From NCBI RefSeq assembly GCF_002532045.1, contig NZ_NWTG01000033.1, positions 1 to 64,000 of the forward strand: a stretch of 64,000 bases of DNA, read 5' to 3'. Source of the stretch: Bradyrhizobium sp. C9 (GTDB lineage: Bacteria > Pseudomonadota > Alphaproteobacteria > Rhizobiales > Xanthobacteraceae). The position numbers were made by a program, and so were the translations under genes. Positions 51,467 to 60,030 of the stretch are shown one piece after another. The notes under the pieces are model-generated. The model made no database searches, was not told where the DNA came from, and saw nothing but the letters and a program-made list of their open reading frames with translations. Within the stretch, counting starts at the first letter, position 1, and each line of letters opens with the position of its first letter.

Positions 51467-51506
51467 ATGCATCTGCATCAATCTTGACTATTTCATGCAG
51501 GTGCAT
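51467..51506. promoter_or_regulatory. Pair of MarR operators around the GST promoter
   Basis: Two palindromes ATGCA-NN-TGCAT occur at 51467-51478 and 51495-51506 (centres 28 bases apart). Between them is TTGACT (51484-51489), a -35 box pointing to the GST gene with TAGGCA as a possible -10 box 18 bases downstream. The second palindrome lies in the spacer, where a bound MarR dimer would block RNA polymerase. Confidence 0.65.
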
Positions 51507-51554
51507 GTAGGCAATCCCTCTCCGGACGCCAAGAACAAGGGAAGGAATACCCCC

Positions 51555-52172
51555 ATGAAGCTTTATTACACCCCCGGTGCCTGCTCCCTCTCCCCCCACA
51601 TCGCCCTGCTCGAGGCCGGCCTGCCCTACGACCTGGTCAAGGTCGATCTGCGGGCCAAGAAGCTCGAAAACGGCGACGATTTCCTCGCTGTGAACCCCAA
51701 GGGCCAGGTGCCCGCGCTGGCGCTGGATACCGGCGAGATGGTCACCGAAGGGCCGATCATCATCCAGATGATCGCCGACAAGGCCGCCGACAAGAAGCTG
51801 GCGCCGGCCCGCGATTCCAACGAGCGCTACAAGCTGCTCGAATGGCTGAACTACATCACGACCGAGCTGCACAAGAACCTCGGCCCGATGTTCTCGCCGG
51901 TGCTGGCCGATGACGCCAAGGCCTTCTTCAAGGACCGCGCCATGGGCAAGTTCAAATATGTCGAGAGCCAGCTCGCCGGACGTGATTACCTGATGGGCAA
52001 CCAGTTCACGGTCGCCGACGGTTACCTCTTCACCATGATCATGTGGGCGAGCGACCGGCTCGGCTTCGATCTGTCCGGCCTTCCGAATGTAATGGCCTAC
52101 AAGGCCCGCGTCGCGGCGCGCCCGAAGGTGCAGGAAGCGCTGAAGAAGGAAGGCCTGCTGAAGGCGGCCTGA
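51555..52172 (+). CDS. gstA: Glutathione S-transferase (GstA, beta-class-like)
   Basis: A 205-residue GST resembling the bacterial beta class. The N-terminal MKLYYTPGACSLSPHIALLE contains the Cys10 typical of beta-class enzymes, which form a mixed disulfide with glutathione. The C-terminal domain has DYLMGNQFTVADGYLFTMIM with the conserved TVADGY motif. The ATG at 51555 follows AAGGGAAGGA; the open frame starts 20 codons earlier. It is divergent from MarR. Confidence 0.93.
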   Translation: MKLYYTPGACSLSPHIALLEAGLPYDLVKVDLRAKKLENGDDFLAVNPKGQVPALALDTGEMVTEGPIIIQMIADKAADKKLAPARDSNERYKLLEWLNYITTELHKNLGPMFSPVLADDAKAFFKDRAMGKFKYVESQLAGRDYLMGNQFTVADGYLFTMIMWASDRLGFDLSGLPNVMAYKARVAARPKVQEALKKEGLLKAA

Positions 52173-52353
52173 GCCCCGCGTTTCATCGCCGGCCTCGCGC
52201 AACGACGGGGCCGGCGACCGCTTTGCCGACAATTTTCGGCAGATTGTCGCGTCCGTTCTTACGCGATGTTCTCCACGACTGCGCAGGCCCGGAAACCCCG
52301 AGCGCGATCAGCTGGTTGAGAGACCACTCACTCAACTTGGCGTGGAGATGCGC

Positions 52354-53850
52354 ATGAGTACCATTGATCGCGACGCCTACCGTGACCAGTACGTCGCCAT
52401 GGGCGGCATGGTCGGCGACAGTGCCGCCACAACGTCCGCTTCCGGCGCAACGGGTCAGCCTGCCGGTTCGGATACGGCTCCGCCGCAAGGCGATACGTCG
52501 CCGACTCCTCCTCAACAGAGCACAACCCCGACGGGATCCCAGGCGTCCGGCGGCAACGGCGGCTCGGACACCGGAAGTGGTGCAGGTGGCGCGGATACCG
52601 GCGGTGGCACCTCGACGTCGCCCGGCCACCCCGGATTGCCGGGATTGGCCGGCGTCCTCGGCGGCGATGGCAGCCTGAACGTTGCGGGCAGCGAAGGCAT
52701 CTTGCAGCCGGCGCTCACCGCCGTGAACGGCGCGGTCAACGACGTCAACACCGGCGTCCTGGAGCCGGTCGGTCAGGCGACAGGGCTGAGCGATACCGTG
52801 CACGACGTGACCGGCCTCGCCGGAACGGTCGGATTGGGTGAGATCGGCGTGCCCACGCCCGCATCGGACGGCCATACCAACCTGCTGACCGACGTCCTCA
52901 ACGCGCCCGGAACGCTGCTTAATGGCGGCGGCCTTGGCACGGTGCTGACGGAGGTCGGCAGCGATCTCAACGACATCGTCCACTCGGTGGATGGCGTCGT
53001 CGGCTCGCTGACCGGAGACAATGGCCTCGTCGGCTCGCTGCTCGGAAGTAGCGGGGTCGTCGGCTCCCTGCTCGGGAATACGGGGCTCGGCTCGCTGCTC
53101 GGCGGCACCGGTGCGACCAACCCGGTGACGGGTGTCGTCCATACGGTGGACGGTGTGGTCGGCTCGTTGCTTGGAGACGCAGGCGTCGGCTCCGTGCTCG
53201 GCAGCGGCACCGGCGCACTCGCTCCGGTCATCGACGTCGTCCATACCGTGGATGGCGTCGTCGGCTCCCTGCTCGGAGACGCGGGTGCCGGTTCTCTGCT
53301 CGGCGGCACTGCCGCGCTGAGCCCGGTGACGGGTCTGCTCGGCAATGTCCTGCACGATGTGGAGACGCTGCCACTGCTCGCCATCAATGGCGGCAACAAC
53401 GCCGGTGATGGCGGGCTGCTGGGCGGACTGCTCGGCAATCTCGGTAGCTCCAACACTGGTCACCTCGCCGACGTCGATCTCGGCCCCACGCAGCCGAACG
53501 GGAATGCGATTGATCTGCTCGCGGCGCCGACATCAGGCGATCACCACACAGTGGAGGTGAATGCCGTCGACGTCGGCCAGAACGGGCCGCACCTGCTCGA
53601 CCTCGGCGCGCTGACCGGCACCAGCGGGCTCAGCATTCCGAGCCTTGGCGGCACGGGGGCTGACGGCCTCGCCGGCAATCTGCTCGGAAACCTGGATCTC
53701 AGTCATGTGCTCGGCGGTAATATCGCCTCCGGCAATACCGCCAGCGCGCCAGTCTCCATTCCGGTCGACGTCGATGCCGTCCTGCACGACCTGGGGCCAT
53801 TGGCCACCGATCACGGCATCCTCAATAACCACGGCACACACATCCTGTGA
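52354..53850 (+). CDS. Repetitive Gly/Val/Leu-rich protein, candidate type I secretion substrate
   Basis: A 498-residue, low-complexity protein without a signal peptide. Residues about 15-95 are a Ser/Thr/Gly/Pro-rich disordered region. Residues about 100-340 contain a repeating unit, seen as VHSVDGVVGSLTGD and two copies of VHTVDGVVGSLLGD with 53- and 34-residue spacing, interrupted by GSLLGxxG turns. RTX nonapeptides (GGXGXDXUX) are absent. The C-terminal 60 residues (DVDAVLHDLGPLATDHGILN) are rich in Asp and hydrophobic residues, as in type I signals. It lies upstream of an ABC exporter and HlyD adaptor, so secretion by them is inferred. The ATG at 52354 is preceded by GGAG. Confidence 0.6.
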   Translation: MSTIDRDAYRDQYVAMGGMVGDSAATTSASGATGQPAGSDTAPPQGDTSPTPPQQSTTPTGSQASGGNGGSDTGSGAGGADTGGGTSTSPGHPGLPGLAGVLGGDGSLNVAGSEGILQPALTAVNGAVNDVNTGVLEPVGQATGLSDTVHDVTGLAGTVGLGEIGVPTPASDGHTNLLTDVLNAPGTLLNGGGLGTVLTEVGSDLNDIVHSVDGVVGSLTGDNGLVGSLLGSSGVVGSLLGNTGLGSLLGGTGATNPVTGVVHTVDGVVGSLLGDAGVGSVLGSGTGALAPVIDVVHTVDGVVGSLLGDAGAGSLLGGTAALSPVTGLLGNVLHDVETLPLLAINGGNNAGDGGLLGGLLGNLGSSNTGHLADVDLGPTQPNGNAIDLLAAPTSGDHHTVEVNAVDVGQNGPHLLDLGALTGTSGLSIPSLGGTGADGLAGNLLGNLDLSHVLGGNIASGNTASAPVSIPVDVDAVLHDLGPLATDHGILNNHGTHIL

Positions 53851-53864
53851 CGTCGTAACACCCG

Positions 53865-53894
53865 GCGGAAGCGCGGAGATCGCCGCGCTTCCGC
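53865..53894. terminator. Perfect hairpin between cargo gene and exporter genes
   Basis: GCGGAAGCGCGG / CCGCGCTTCCGC pairs over 12 bp around a six-base loop, 14 bases after the cargo stop. It is not followed by a clean T-run. It could partially terminate transcription so that more cargo than transporter mRNA is made. Confidence 0.7.
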
Positions 53895-53948
53895 AACTTC
53901 CTCACCAATCGATTTGGGCATCACGGCTGGAACATCCGCGAGGGCGAG

Positions 53949-55739
53949 GTGATCGGTCAGGTCAAGAGGCTTTCGGCTCTGCCGGCGGAGATCCGGAACG
54001 CGGCGCTGGCGCTGCGCGGCGCGCTGATCGCGACGGCGATCGCGAGCGGACTGGTCAATCTGCTGATGCTGGTCGCGCCGCTGTTCATGTTGCAGACCTA
54101 CGACCGCGTGCTGCCGAGCCGCAGCATAGCAACCCTGATCGGCCTGCTGGCGATCGCGCTGGTCCTGCTCATGGTGCGGGCTGGCGTCGACATGCTGCGC
54201 AGCCGGCTGCTGGCGCGCATCGCCGAAATCTTCGACGAAACCATGCGCGACGCGGTGTTCGACAGCGTCCAGCACGCCGCGCTCGATCAGCCGGGCAGTG
54301 ACGGCTTGCAGGTCATGCGCGACCTCGACACGATACGGGGCTTCGTCGCCGGCAGCGGACTGATCGCAATCTGCGACCTGCCATGGACACCGCTCTACAT
54401 CGTCGTTTGCACCCTGTTTCATCCGCTGATGGGACTGGCGGTGGCCGGCGGTGCCGTTGCACTGGCGCTGATCACGGTCGGGGCCGAGATGTTCACCCGC
54501 GCACCGACCCGCTCGCTGGTCACGCTGGCGTCGTCGCGGCGGCAGATGGCGGAGACCGCGTTCCACCACGCCCCGGTCGTGCACGCCCTCGGCATGCAGC
54601 GGCGGATGGCCGAGCTGTGGTCGGAGCGCACGCAGGCCTATCTCGACGCGCAGCGCGTAACCTCCGATCTGACCGGCACATTCGGCAGCGCCTCGCGCTT
54701 CCTGCGCATGATCCTGCAATCCGGCGTGCTCGCGCTCGGCGCCTACCTCGTCATCAATCAGCAGGCGACTGCCGGCGTCATGCTGGCCGCCACGATCCTC
54801 TCGATCCGCGCCCTGGCGCCGATCGAGCTCGCGATCGCCAACTGGCGCAGTTTCATCACAGTCCGCGCAAGCTTTGGCCGGCTGATCGAAGCACTGACAG
54901 ACATGCCCGCGCGACCGCCGGTCACTCCGTTGCCTGTTCCGAACAACGAGATCCGCGCCACCTCGCTCAGCCTGACCGCGCCCGGAACCAATGCCGTTGT
55001 GCTGCATGATGTGAGCTTTGCGCTGCGCGCCGGCAGCGCCGTCGCAGTGGTCGGCCCGAGCGGCTCCGGCAAATCGACCCTGGCGCGTGCTCTGGTCGGC
55101 GTCGGAACGCCGGCGCGCGGCGTGATCCGGATCGACGGCGCCACGCTCGCGCAATGGGATCAGATCGCGCTTGGCCGATCGATCGGCTACCTGCCGCAGG
55201 ACGTCGCGCTGTTCCGCGGCACGGTGGCGCAGAACATCTCGCGGTTCGCCGCGGCTCCCGATTCCACACGGTTGATCGCAGCCGCGCGCGAGGCCGACGT
55301 GCACGAACTGATCCTGCGGCTGCCGGGCGGCTACGAGACCGAAGTGGGCGATGGCGGCCTGATGTTGTCGGGCGGCCAGCGACAGCGCATCGCGCTCGCC
55401 CGCGCGCTTTACGGTGATCCGTTCCTGGTCGTGCTCGACGAGCCGAACTCGAATCTCGACGCCGAGGGCGAACGCGCGCTGGTCCGCGCCATCGGCCGCG
55501 TCCGCAGCCGCGGCGGGATCGTGGTCGTGGTCGCGCATCGCCCCGCCGTGCTGCAGACGGTCGACCACATGCTGGTGCTCAACGAAGGACGCATGCATGC
55601 GTTCGGCACCACGGCATCCGTGTTGCCGTTGCTGGTGGCGAAGGCGCAACCGCTCGCGCCAACATCGGCCGCCCCCCAGGCTCCCATGCCAGCGCGCCGC
55701 AGGCGCAAGAAGCCGATGGAGCCTCGTCCCGATGCCTAG
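53949..55739 (+). CDS. Type I secretion ABC exporter (PrtD family)
   Basis: A 596-residue permease/ATPase. The N-terminal half is a six-helix type I exporter domain (about 20-300) without the C39 peptidase domain, so cargo is not processed by it. The ATPase domain (about 335-570) has a Walker A GPSGSGKST, the signature LSGGQRQRIALARAL, Walker B FLVVLDEP and the switch His in VVVAHRP. The start appears to be a GTG at 53949. It forms the inner-membrane part of a type I system with the HlyD adaptor. Confidence 0.93.
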   Translation: MIGQVKRLSALPAEIRNAALALRGALIATAIASGLVNLLMLVAPLFMLQTYDRVLPSRSIATLIGLLAIALVLLMVRAGVDMLRSRLLARIAEIFDETMRDAVFDSVQHAALDQPGSDGLQVMRDLDTIRGFVAGSGLIAICDLPWTPLYIVVCTLFHPLMGLAVAGGAVALALITVGAEMFTRAPTRSLVTLASSRRQMAETAFHHAPVVHALGMQRRMAELWSERTQAYLDAQRVTSDLTGTFGSASRFLRMILQSGVLALGAYLVINQQATAGVMLAATILSIRALAPIELAIANWRSFITVRASFGRLIEALTDMPARPPVTPLPVPNNEIRATSLSLTAPGTNAVVLHDVSFALRAGSAVAVVGPSGSGKSTLARALVGVGTPARGVIRIDGATLAQWDQIALGRSIGYLPQDVALFRGTVAQNISRFAAAPDSTRLIAAAREADVHELILRLPGGYETEVGDGGLMLSGGQRQRIALARALYGDPFLVVLDEPNSNLDAEGERALVRAIGRVRSRGGIVVVVAHRPAVLQTVDHMLVLNEGRMHAFGTTASVLPLLVAKAQPLAPTSAAPQAPMPARRRRKKPMEPRPDA

Positions 55740-57024
55740 CGCACGACAATCGGTTCGGCATCACATTCTGGCGGTCGCCATCGCCGCGATATTCCTCGTC
55801 GCCAGCATCGGCTTGATGGGCGCCGCCACCAAGATGTCCGGCGCGATCATCTCGCAGGGATCGCTTGTCGTGGAATCCAGCGTCAAGAAGGTGCAGCATC
55901 CCTCCGGCGGCGTCGCCAAGCGGCTGCTGGTGGAAGACGGCGCCCACGTCGCCAGGGACGATCTGCTGATCCTGATGGATGAAACAGTGGCGCAGGCCAA
56001 TCTCACCGCGGTGACCAAGAGCCTGTGGGAGCTCGAGGCGCGGCGGGCCCGGCTACAGGCCGAGCGCGACGGCGATGCCGAGATCGGCTTCCCCGACAGC
56101 ATCGCATCGAGCGACGATCCGGCGGCGCAGGCCGTCGTCTCGGGCGAGCGCCGCTTTTTCCAGCTGCGCAAGGACGCCAATGAGGGGCAGAAGCAGCAGT
56201 TGCGGGAGCAGATCGCGCAGCTCAAGGAGCAGATCGGCGGCATGCAGGATCAGCTGAGTGCAAAGAAGCAGGAGGCAGACCTGATCGCCAACGAACTGAC
56301 CGGCGTGCAGCAGCTCTGGGAGCAACGCCTGGTCTCGCTGTCGCGCCTCTCCGCGCTGCAGCGCGATTCGGCGCGGCTGCTCGGCGAACGCGGCCAACTC
56401 ACCGCGTCGATCGCGCAGGCCAAGGGCAAGATCTCGGAAACCGAGCTGAAGATCCTGCAGGTCGATCAGGATTTCCGCTCCGGCGTCGCCAAGGAGCTCG
56501 CCGACATCCGCGCCAAATACGCCGATACGATCGAGAAACAGGTCACCGCGAGAGACCAGACCGAGAAGCTCGAGATCCGCGCGCCGCAGGCCGGCGTCGT
56601 GCACGATCTCACCATCCACACCCAGGGCGGCGTGATCGCGGCCGGCGAAACCATCATGACCATCGTGCCCGACCAGGACAATCTGATCGTGGAAACGCAT
56701 GTTGCGCCGCAAGATATCGATCAGGTCAAGCTGGGCTCCTCGGCGGAGCTGCGCTTCACCAGTTTCAACCAGCGCACCACGCCGGAGATCGAGGGCGAGG
56801 TCAGCCGGATCGGCGCCGATGTGTCGCGCGACGACAAGACGGCTCCGACCTACTTCCTTGTGCGCATTGCGATTCCGCCGTCGGAACTGAACAAGCTCGC
56901 GTCCACGCATCTGCTGCCGGGCATGCCGGTCGAGGTCTTCATCCCGACCAGCGAACGGACGGTGCTGTCCTATCTGATGAAGCCGCTGGCCGACCAGGTG
57001 CACCGCGCCTTCAGGGAGAAATGA
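55732..57024 (+). CDS. HlyD-family type I secretion adaptor
   Basis: A 430-residue membrane fusion protein, with an N-terminal helix (about 12-32), a lipoyl half-motif (GSLVVESSVKKVQHPSGGVA), a long coiled-coil hairpin (about 90-275, QQLREQIAQLKEQIGGMQDQ), a second lipoyl half (LEIRAPQAGVVHDLTIHTQG) and a beta-barrel C-terminus. The ATG overlaps the exporter stop by eight bases. The outer-membrane TolC partner is not encoded here. Confidence 0.93.
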   Translation: MPSARQSVRHHILAVAIAAIFLVASIGLMGAATKMSGAIISQGSLVVESSVKKVQHPSGGVAKRLLVEDGAHVARDDLLILMDETVAQANLTAVTKSLWELEARRARLQAERDGDAEIGFPDSIASSDDPAAQAVVSGERRFFQLRKDANEGQKQQLREQIAQLKEQIGGMQDQLSAKKQEADLIANELTGVQQLWEQRLVSLSRLSALQRDSARLLGERGQLTASIAQAKGKISETELKILQVDQDFRSGVAKELADIRAKYADTIEKQVTARDQTEKLEIRAPQAGVVHDLTIHTQGGVIAAGETIMTIVPDQDNLIVETHVAPQDIDQVKLGSSAELRFTSFNQRTTPEIEGEVSRIGADVSRDDKTAPTYFLVRIAIPPSELNKLASTHLLPGMPVEVFIPTSERTVLSYLMKPLADQVHRAFREK

Positions 57025-57195
57025 GCGGTGCAAAGCTTCGGCGCGCGCCGGAACAAATCAAATTTAGTCCGCATTGTTCCGATTAATAATTGAGTCGGTG
57101 TACTTCCGGCTGAGGGCGCTACCGTTCTTGTGCGAGCGATCTGACTGACCGACTATGACCTACGGCGCGCCCTCCGCTCCAACTGGTCTAGAAAT

Positions 57196-57504
57196 GTGAC
57201 GATCGCCTTTACGGTTTTGTTGACCAGCACGCTCGTCGGGCTGGCGATCAGTTTGTACTTTCGCGTTTGGACCTTGATGCTGGTGTCGCCGCTGATCGCG
57301 GTGATCGCGGCAATCGTGCTCCAATCCGACGGCTATGCGTTTGCCACCGGCGCCCCGATCGTCGTCGCCTGCCTCGCATTCAACCAGATCGCCTATCTCG
57401 CCGGCGCTGTGCTCTCACCGGACAGTGACGGCTCAATTGCGGAAGAAGTCGACGGCATTCCAGGCGGCCGCCGCGAGCACAAGGTCCACGGCCAGAACGA
57501 GTAG
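57196..57504 (+). CDS. Small membrane protein
   Basis: A 102-residue protein with two or three membrane helices (about 4-23, LLTSTLVGLAISLYFR; 25-43, LMLVSPLIAVIAAIVL; 50-70, GAPIVVACLAFNQIAYLAGA) and a hydrophilic C-terminus. It starts with GTG and has no recognised family. Its last 72 bases overlap a convergent minus-strand small gene (57433-57603), so one of the two overlapping tails may be dispensable. Confidence 0.55.
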   Translation: MTIAFTVLLTSTLVGLAISLYFRVWTLMLVSPLIAVIAAIVLQSDGYAFATGAPIVVACLAFNQIAYLAGAVLSPDSDGSIAEEVDGIPGGRREHKVHGQNE

Positions 57505-57603
57505 CACCAGGCCGAACCAGGAAGGACCCTTGCCCCGCAAGCGCAGCGAGACCGAATGCTTGCTCGTGACCTTAGTGGCATCTTCCTTGAGCACAGAACG
57601 CAT
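57433..57603 (-). CDS. Small single-pass membrane protein
   Basis: A 56-residue protein with a basic N-terminus (MRSVLKEDATKVTSKHSVSL) and one membrane helix near the C-terminus (SWFGLVLLVLAVDLVLAAAA). The frame extends upstream to 57729, but the ATG at 57603 gives a compact protein of a size and layout seen in small membrane proteins. The ribosome binding site is modest. It overlaps the convergent gene at 57196 by 72 bases. Confidence 0.5.
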   Translation of the reverse strand: MRSVLKEDATKVTSKHSVSLRLRGKGPSWFGLVLLVLAVDLVLAAAAWNAVDFFRN

Positions 57604-57797
57604 TGCAGGACACCCTAATCCTGATCGTCGTCTTCGATCATCCTGGCGATCGACGAGCAAGAGTGATGCCAGCAGCGTGGTGTCAGTGGGGAGCAAGCGT
57701 GGCGGGACTTTGACCGGCGCGATCGTCACGCAACAGGATCAAGTCGGATCGATGACCGGCTTGATCCTGCGCGCGTTGGCTCAAAACGTAACGGCCC

Positions 57798-60011
57798 TTA
57801 AGCCGCCTGCTTCTTCGGCGGGAAGCGGCCGTAGAAGGTCTCGCCCTTGGCCGCCATCTCCTCGAGCAGCTTCGGCGGCGTGAAGCGCGAGCCGTATTTC
57901 TTCTCGAAGGCGTGGCAGAGCGCGACGAAGTTCTTGGTGCCCATGAAGTCGATATAGGACAGCGCACCGCCCGTGAACGGCGCGAAGCCGAAGCCCAGGA
58001 TCGAGCCGACATCGGCCTCGCGCACGTCGGTGATGACGTGATCCTCGACGGTGCGCGCGGCTTCCACCGCCTGCACCACCAGGAAGCGCTGCTTCAATTC
58101 CTCGACGCTGAGCGTATCGGGATCGAGCTGCTTGGGCTGCAGGTTGGCCAGTCCCGGCCACAGGCTCTTCTGACCCTTGCCCTTCTCAGGATAGTCGTAG
58201 AAGCCCTTGCCGTTCTTGCGGCCGAAGCGGCCCTGTTTCTCGACCATCTCGACCATCAGCTTCTTCTGTGCCTGGTCGATCGCGTTGGGACCGAGATCGG
58301 CCTCGGTCGCCTTGGTGATCTTCAGCCCGAGGTCGAGCGCGACCTCGTCCTGCAGCGACAGCGGTCCGACCGGCATGCCGGCGATCTTGGCGGTGTTCTC
58401 GATCATCGCCGGCGGCACGCCTTCGAGCAGCATCTCATTGCCCTCGGAGATGTAGCGCATCACGCAGCGGTTGGCGAAGAAGCCACGGGAATCGTTCACC
58501 ACGATCGGCGTCTTGCCGATGGCGCGGACGTAGTCGAGCGCGGTCGCGAGCGCGACGTCGCCGGTGTTCTTGCCCAGGATGATCTCGACCAGCATCATCT
58601 TCTCGACCGGCGAGAAGAAGTGGATGCCGATGAACTTGCCCTGGTCCTTGAACTCCTCGGCCAGCGAGTTGATCGGCAAGGTCGAGGTGTTGGAGGCGAA
58701 GATCGCGCCCTCCTTCAGCAGCGGCTGCGCCTTGGCATAGGTGTCGGCCTTGACCTTGCGGTCCTCGAACACCGCCTCGATGACGAGGTCGCAATCCCTG
58801 ATCACGTTGTAGTCCGCAGTGGCCGAGATGCGCGCGAGGATGGCATCGCCCGCCTCCTGCTTCATCCGGCCCTTCGCGACCAGGCCGTCGACCACGGTCT
58901 TGGCGTGGCCCTTGCCCTTGTCGGCGCTGTCCTGGTCGCGATCGACCAGCACGACGTCGATGCCAGCCTGCGCCGAGACATAGCCGACGCTGGCGCCCAT
59001 GAAGCCGGCGCCGATCACGGCGAGCTTCTTGACCTTGGTCGGCGGCACGCCTGCCGGGCGGCGCGCACCCTTGTTCAGCTCCTGCATCGACAGGAACAGC
59101 GAGCGGATCATCGCCGCCGCTTCCTTCGAGCGCAGGATCTGCGTGAAGTAGCGCGACTCGACCCGCAGCGCGGCGTCGATCGGCAGCTGCAGGCCTTCAT
59201 AGACGCAGCTCATGATGGCGCGCGCGGCCGGGTAGTTGTCGTAGGTCTCGCGGCGATAGATCGCGTTGCCGGCCGGGAACATCTGCATGCCCACCTTGGA
59301 GAAGACGGGGCCGCCGGGCAGCTTGAAGCCCTTCTCGTCCCACGGCGCGACCGCCTTGCCGCCGCCCTTGATCCAGTCCTTCGCGGCCTTGATCAGATCG
59401 GCCGCGGGCACCACGGCGTGAATCAGATTGAGCGCCTTGGCGCGGGTCAGATTGACCGCCTCGCCCTTGAGCAGCAATTGCATCGCATCCGCCGGCTGCA
59501 CGAGACGCGGCACGCGCTGCGTGCCGCCAGCGCCGGGGAACAGGCCGACCTTGATCTCGGGCAGACCGAGGCGAGTCTTGGGGTTGTCGGCCGCGACGCG
59601 GTAGTGGCAGGCCAGCGTGATCTCGAAGCCACCGCCGAGCGCGAGGCCGTTGATCGCGGCGACCCACGGCTTGCCCGAGGTCTCGATCGCGCGGAACGAT
59701 TGCGACATCTGGCGGCTCTGCTCGAACAGCATCTGGTTCGCGGCTTCCTCGCCCTTCTCCTTGAAGAGTTGCGCGTAAGAGCGGTTCATGCCCTCGAGCA
59801 TCGAGAGGTCGGCGCCGGCGCAGAACGCCTCCTTGGCCGAGGTGATCACGACGCCCTTGATCGCGGCATCGCTGGTCGTCTGCTTGATGATCTCGCCGAT
59901 TTCCTGGGTCGAGACCTCGTCGAACACGTTCATCGAACGATCGGGGATATCCCAGGTGACGAGCGCAATGCCGTCGGCGTCGACGTCGAACTTGAAATTC
60001 TTGTAAGCCAT
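57798..60011 (-). CDS. fadJ: FadJ/FadB-type bifunctional enoyl-CoA hydratase / 3-hydroxyacyl-CoA dehydrogenase
   Basis: A 737-residue bifunctional beta-oxidation enzyme. The N-terminal hydratase domain (about 1-200) has GLALGGGFEITLACHYRVAA and the oxyanion-type LGLPEIKVGLFPGAGGTQRV. The dehydrogenase domain (about 330-510) has the NAD site VIGAGFMGASVGYVSAQAGI and the catalytic His in GIHFFSPVEKMMLVEII, then C-terminal helical domains. The length fits the FadJ-like alpha subunit, and the thiolase beta subunit is the next gene upstream on the same strand, 19 bases away. Confidence 0.95.
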   Translation of the reverse strand: MAYKNFKFDVDADGIALVTWDIPDRSMNVFDEVSTQEIGEIIKQTTSDAAIKGVVITSAKEAFCAGADLSMLEGMNRSYAQLFKEKGEEAANQMLFEQSRQMSQSFRAIETSGKPWVAAINGLALGGGFEITLACHYRVAADNPKTRLGLPEIKVGLFPGAGGTQRVPRLVQPADAMQLLLKGEAVNLTRAKALNLIHAVVPAADLIKAAKDWIKGGGKAVAPWDEKGFKLPGGPVFSKVGMQMFPAGNAIYRRETYDNYPAARAIMSCVYEGLQLPIDAALRVESRYFTQILRSKEAAAMIRSLFLSMQELNKGARRPAGVPPTKVKKLAVIGAGFMGASVGYVSAQAGIDVVLVDRDQDSADKGKGHAKTVVDGLVAKGRMKQEAGDAILARISATADYNVIRDCDLVIEAVFEDRKVKADTYAKAQPLLKEGAIFASNTSTLPINSLAEEFKDQGKFIGIHFFSPVEKMMLVEIILGKNTGDVALATALDYVRAIGKTPIVVNDSRGFFANRCVMRYISEGNEMLLEGVPPAMIENTAKIAGMPVGPLSLQDEVALDLGLKITKATEADLGPNAIDQAQKKLMVEMVEKQGRFGRKNGKGFYDYPEKGKGQKSLWPGLANLQPKQLDPDTLSVEELKQRFLVVQAVEAARTVEDHVITDVREADVGSILGFGFAPFTGGALSYIDFMGTKNFVALCHAFEKKYGSRFTPPKLLEEMAAKGETFYGRFPPKKQAA

Positions 60012-60030
60012 GTTGTTCGCTCCCCTCGCC

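Noticed and set aside
52354..53850. Direct repeats that could be read as a CRISPR array or RTX domain
   Set aside because: The repeats are in frame with variable spacing and encode VHTVDGVVGSLLGD units; they lack constant repeats and unique spacers, and RTX nonapeptides are absent.
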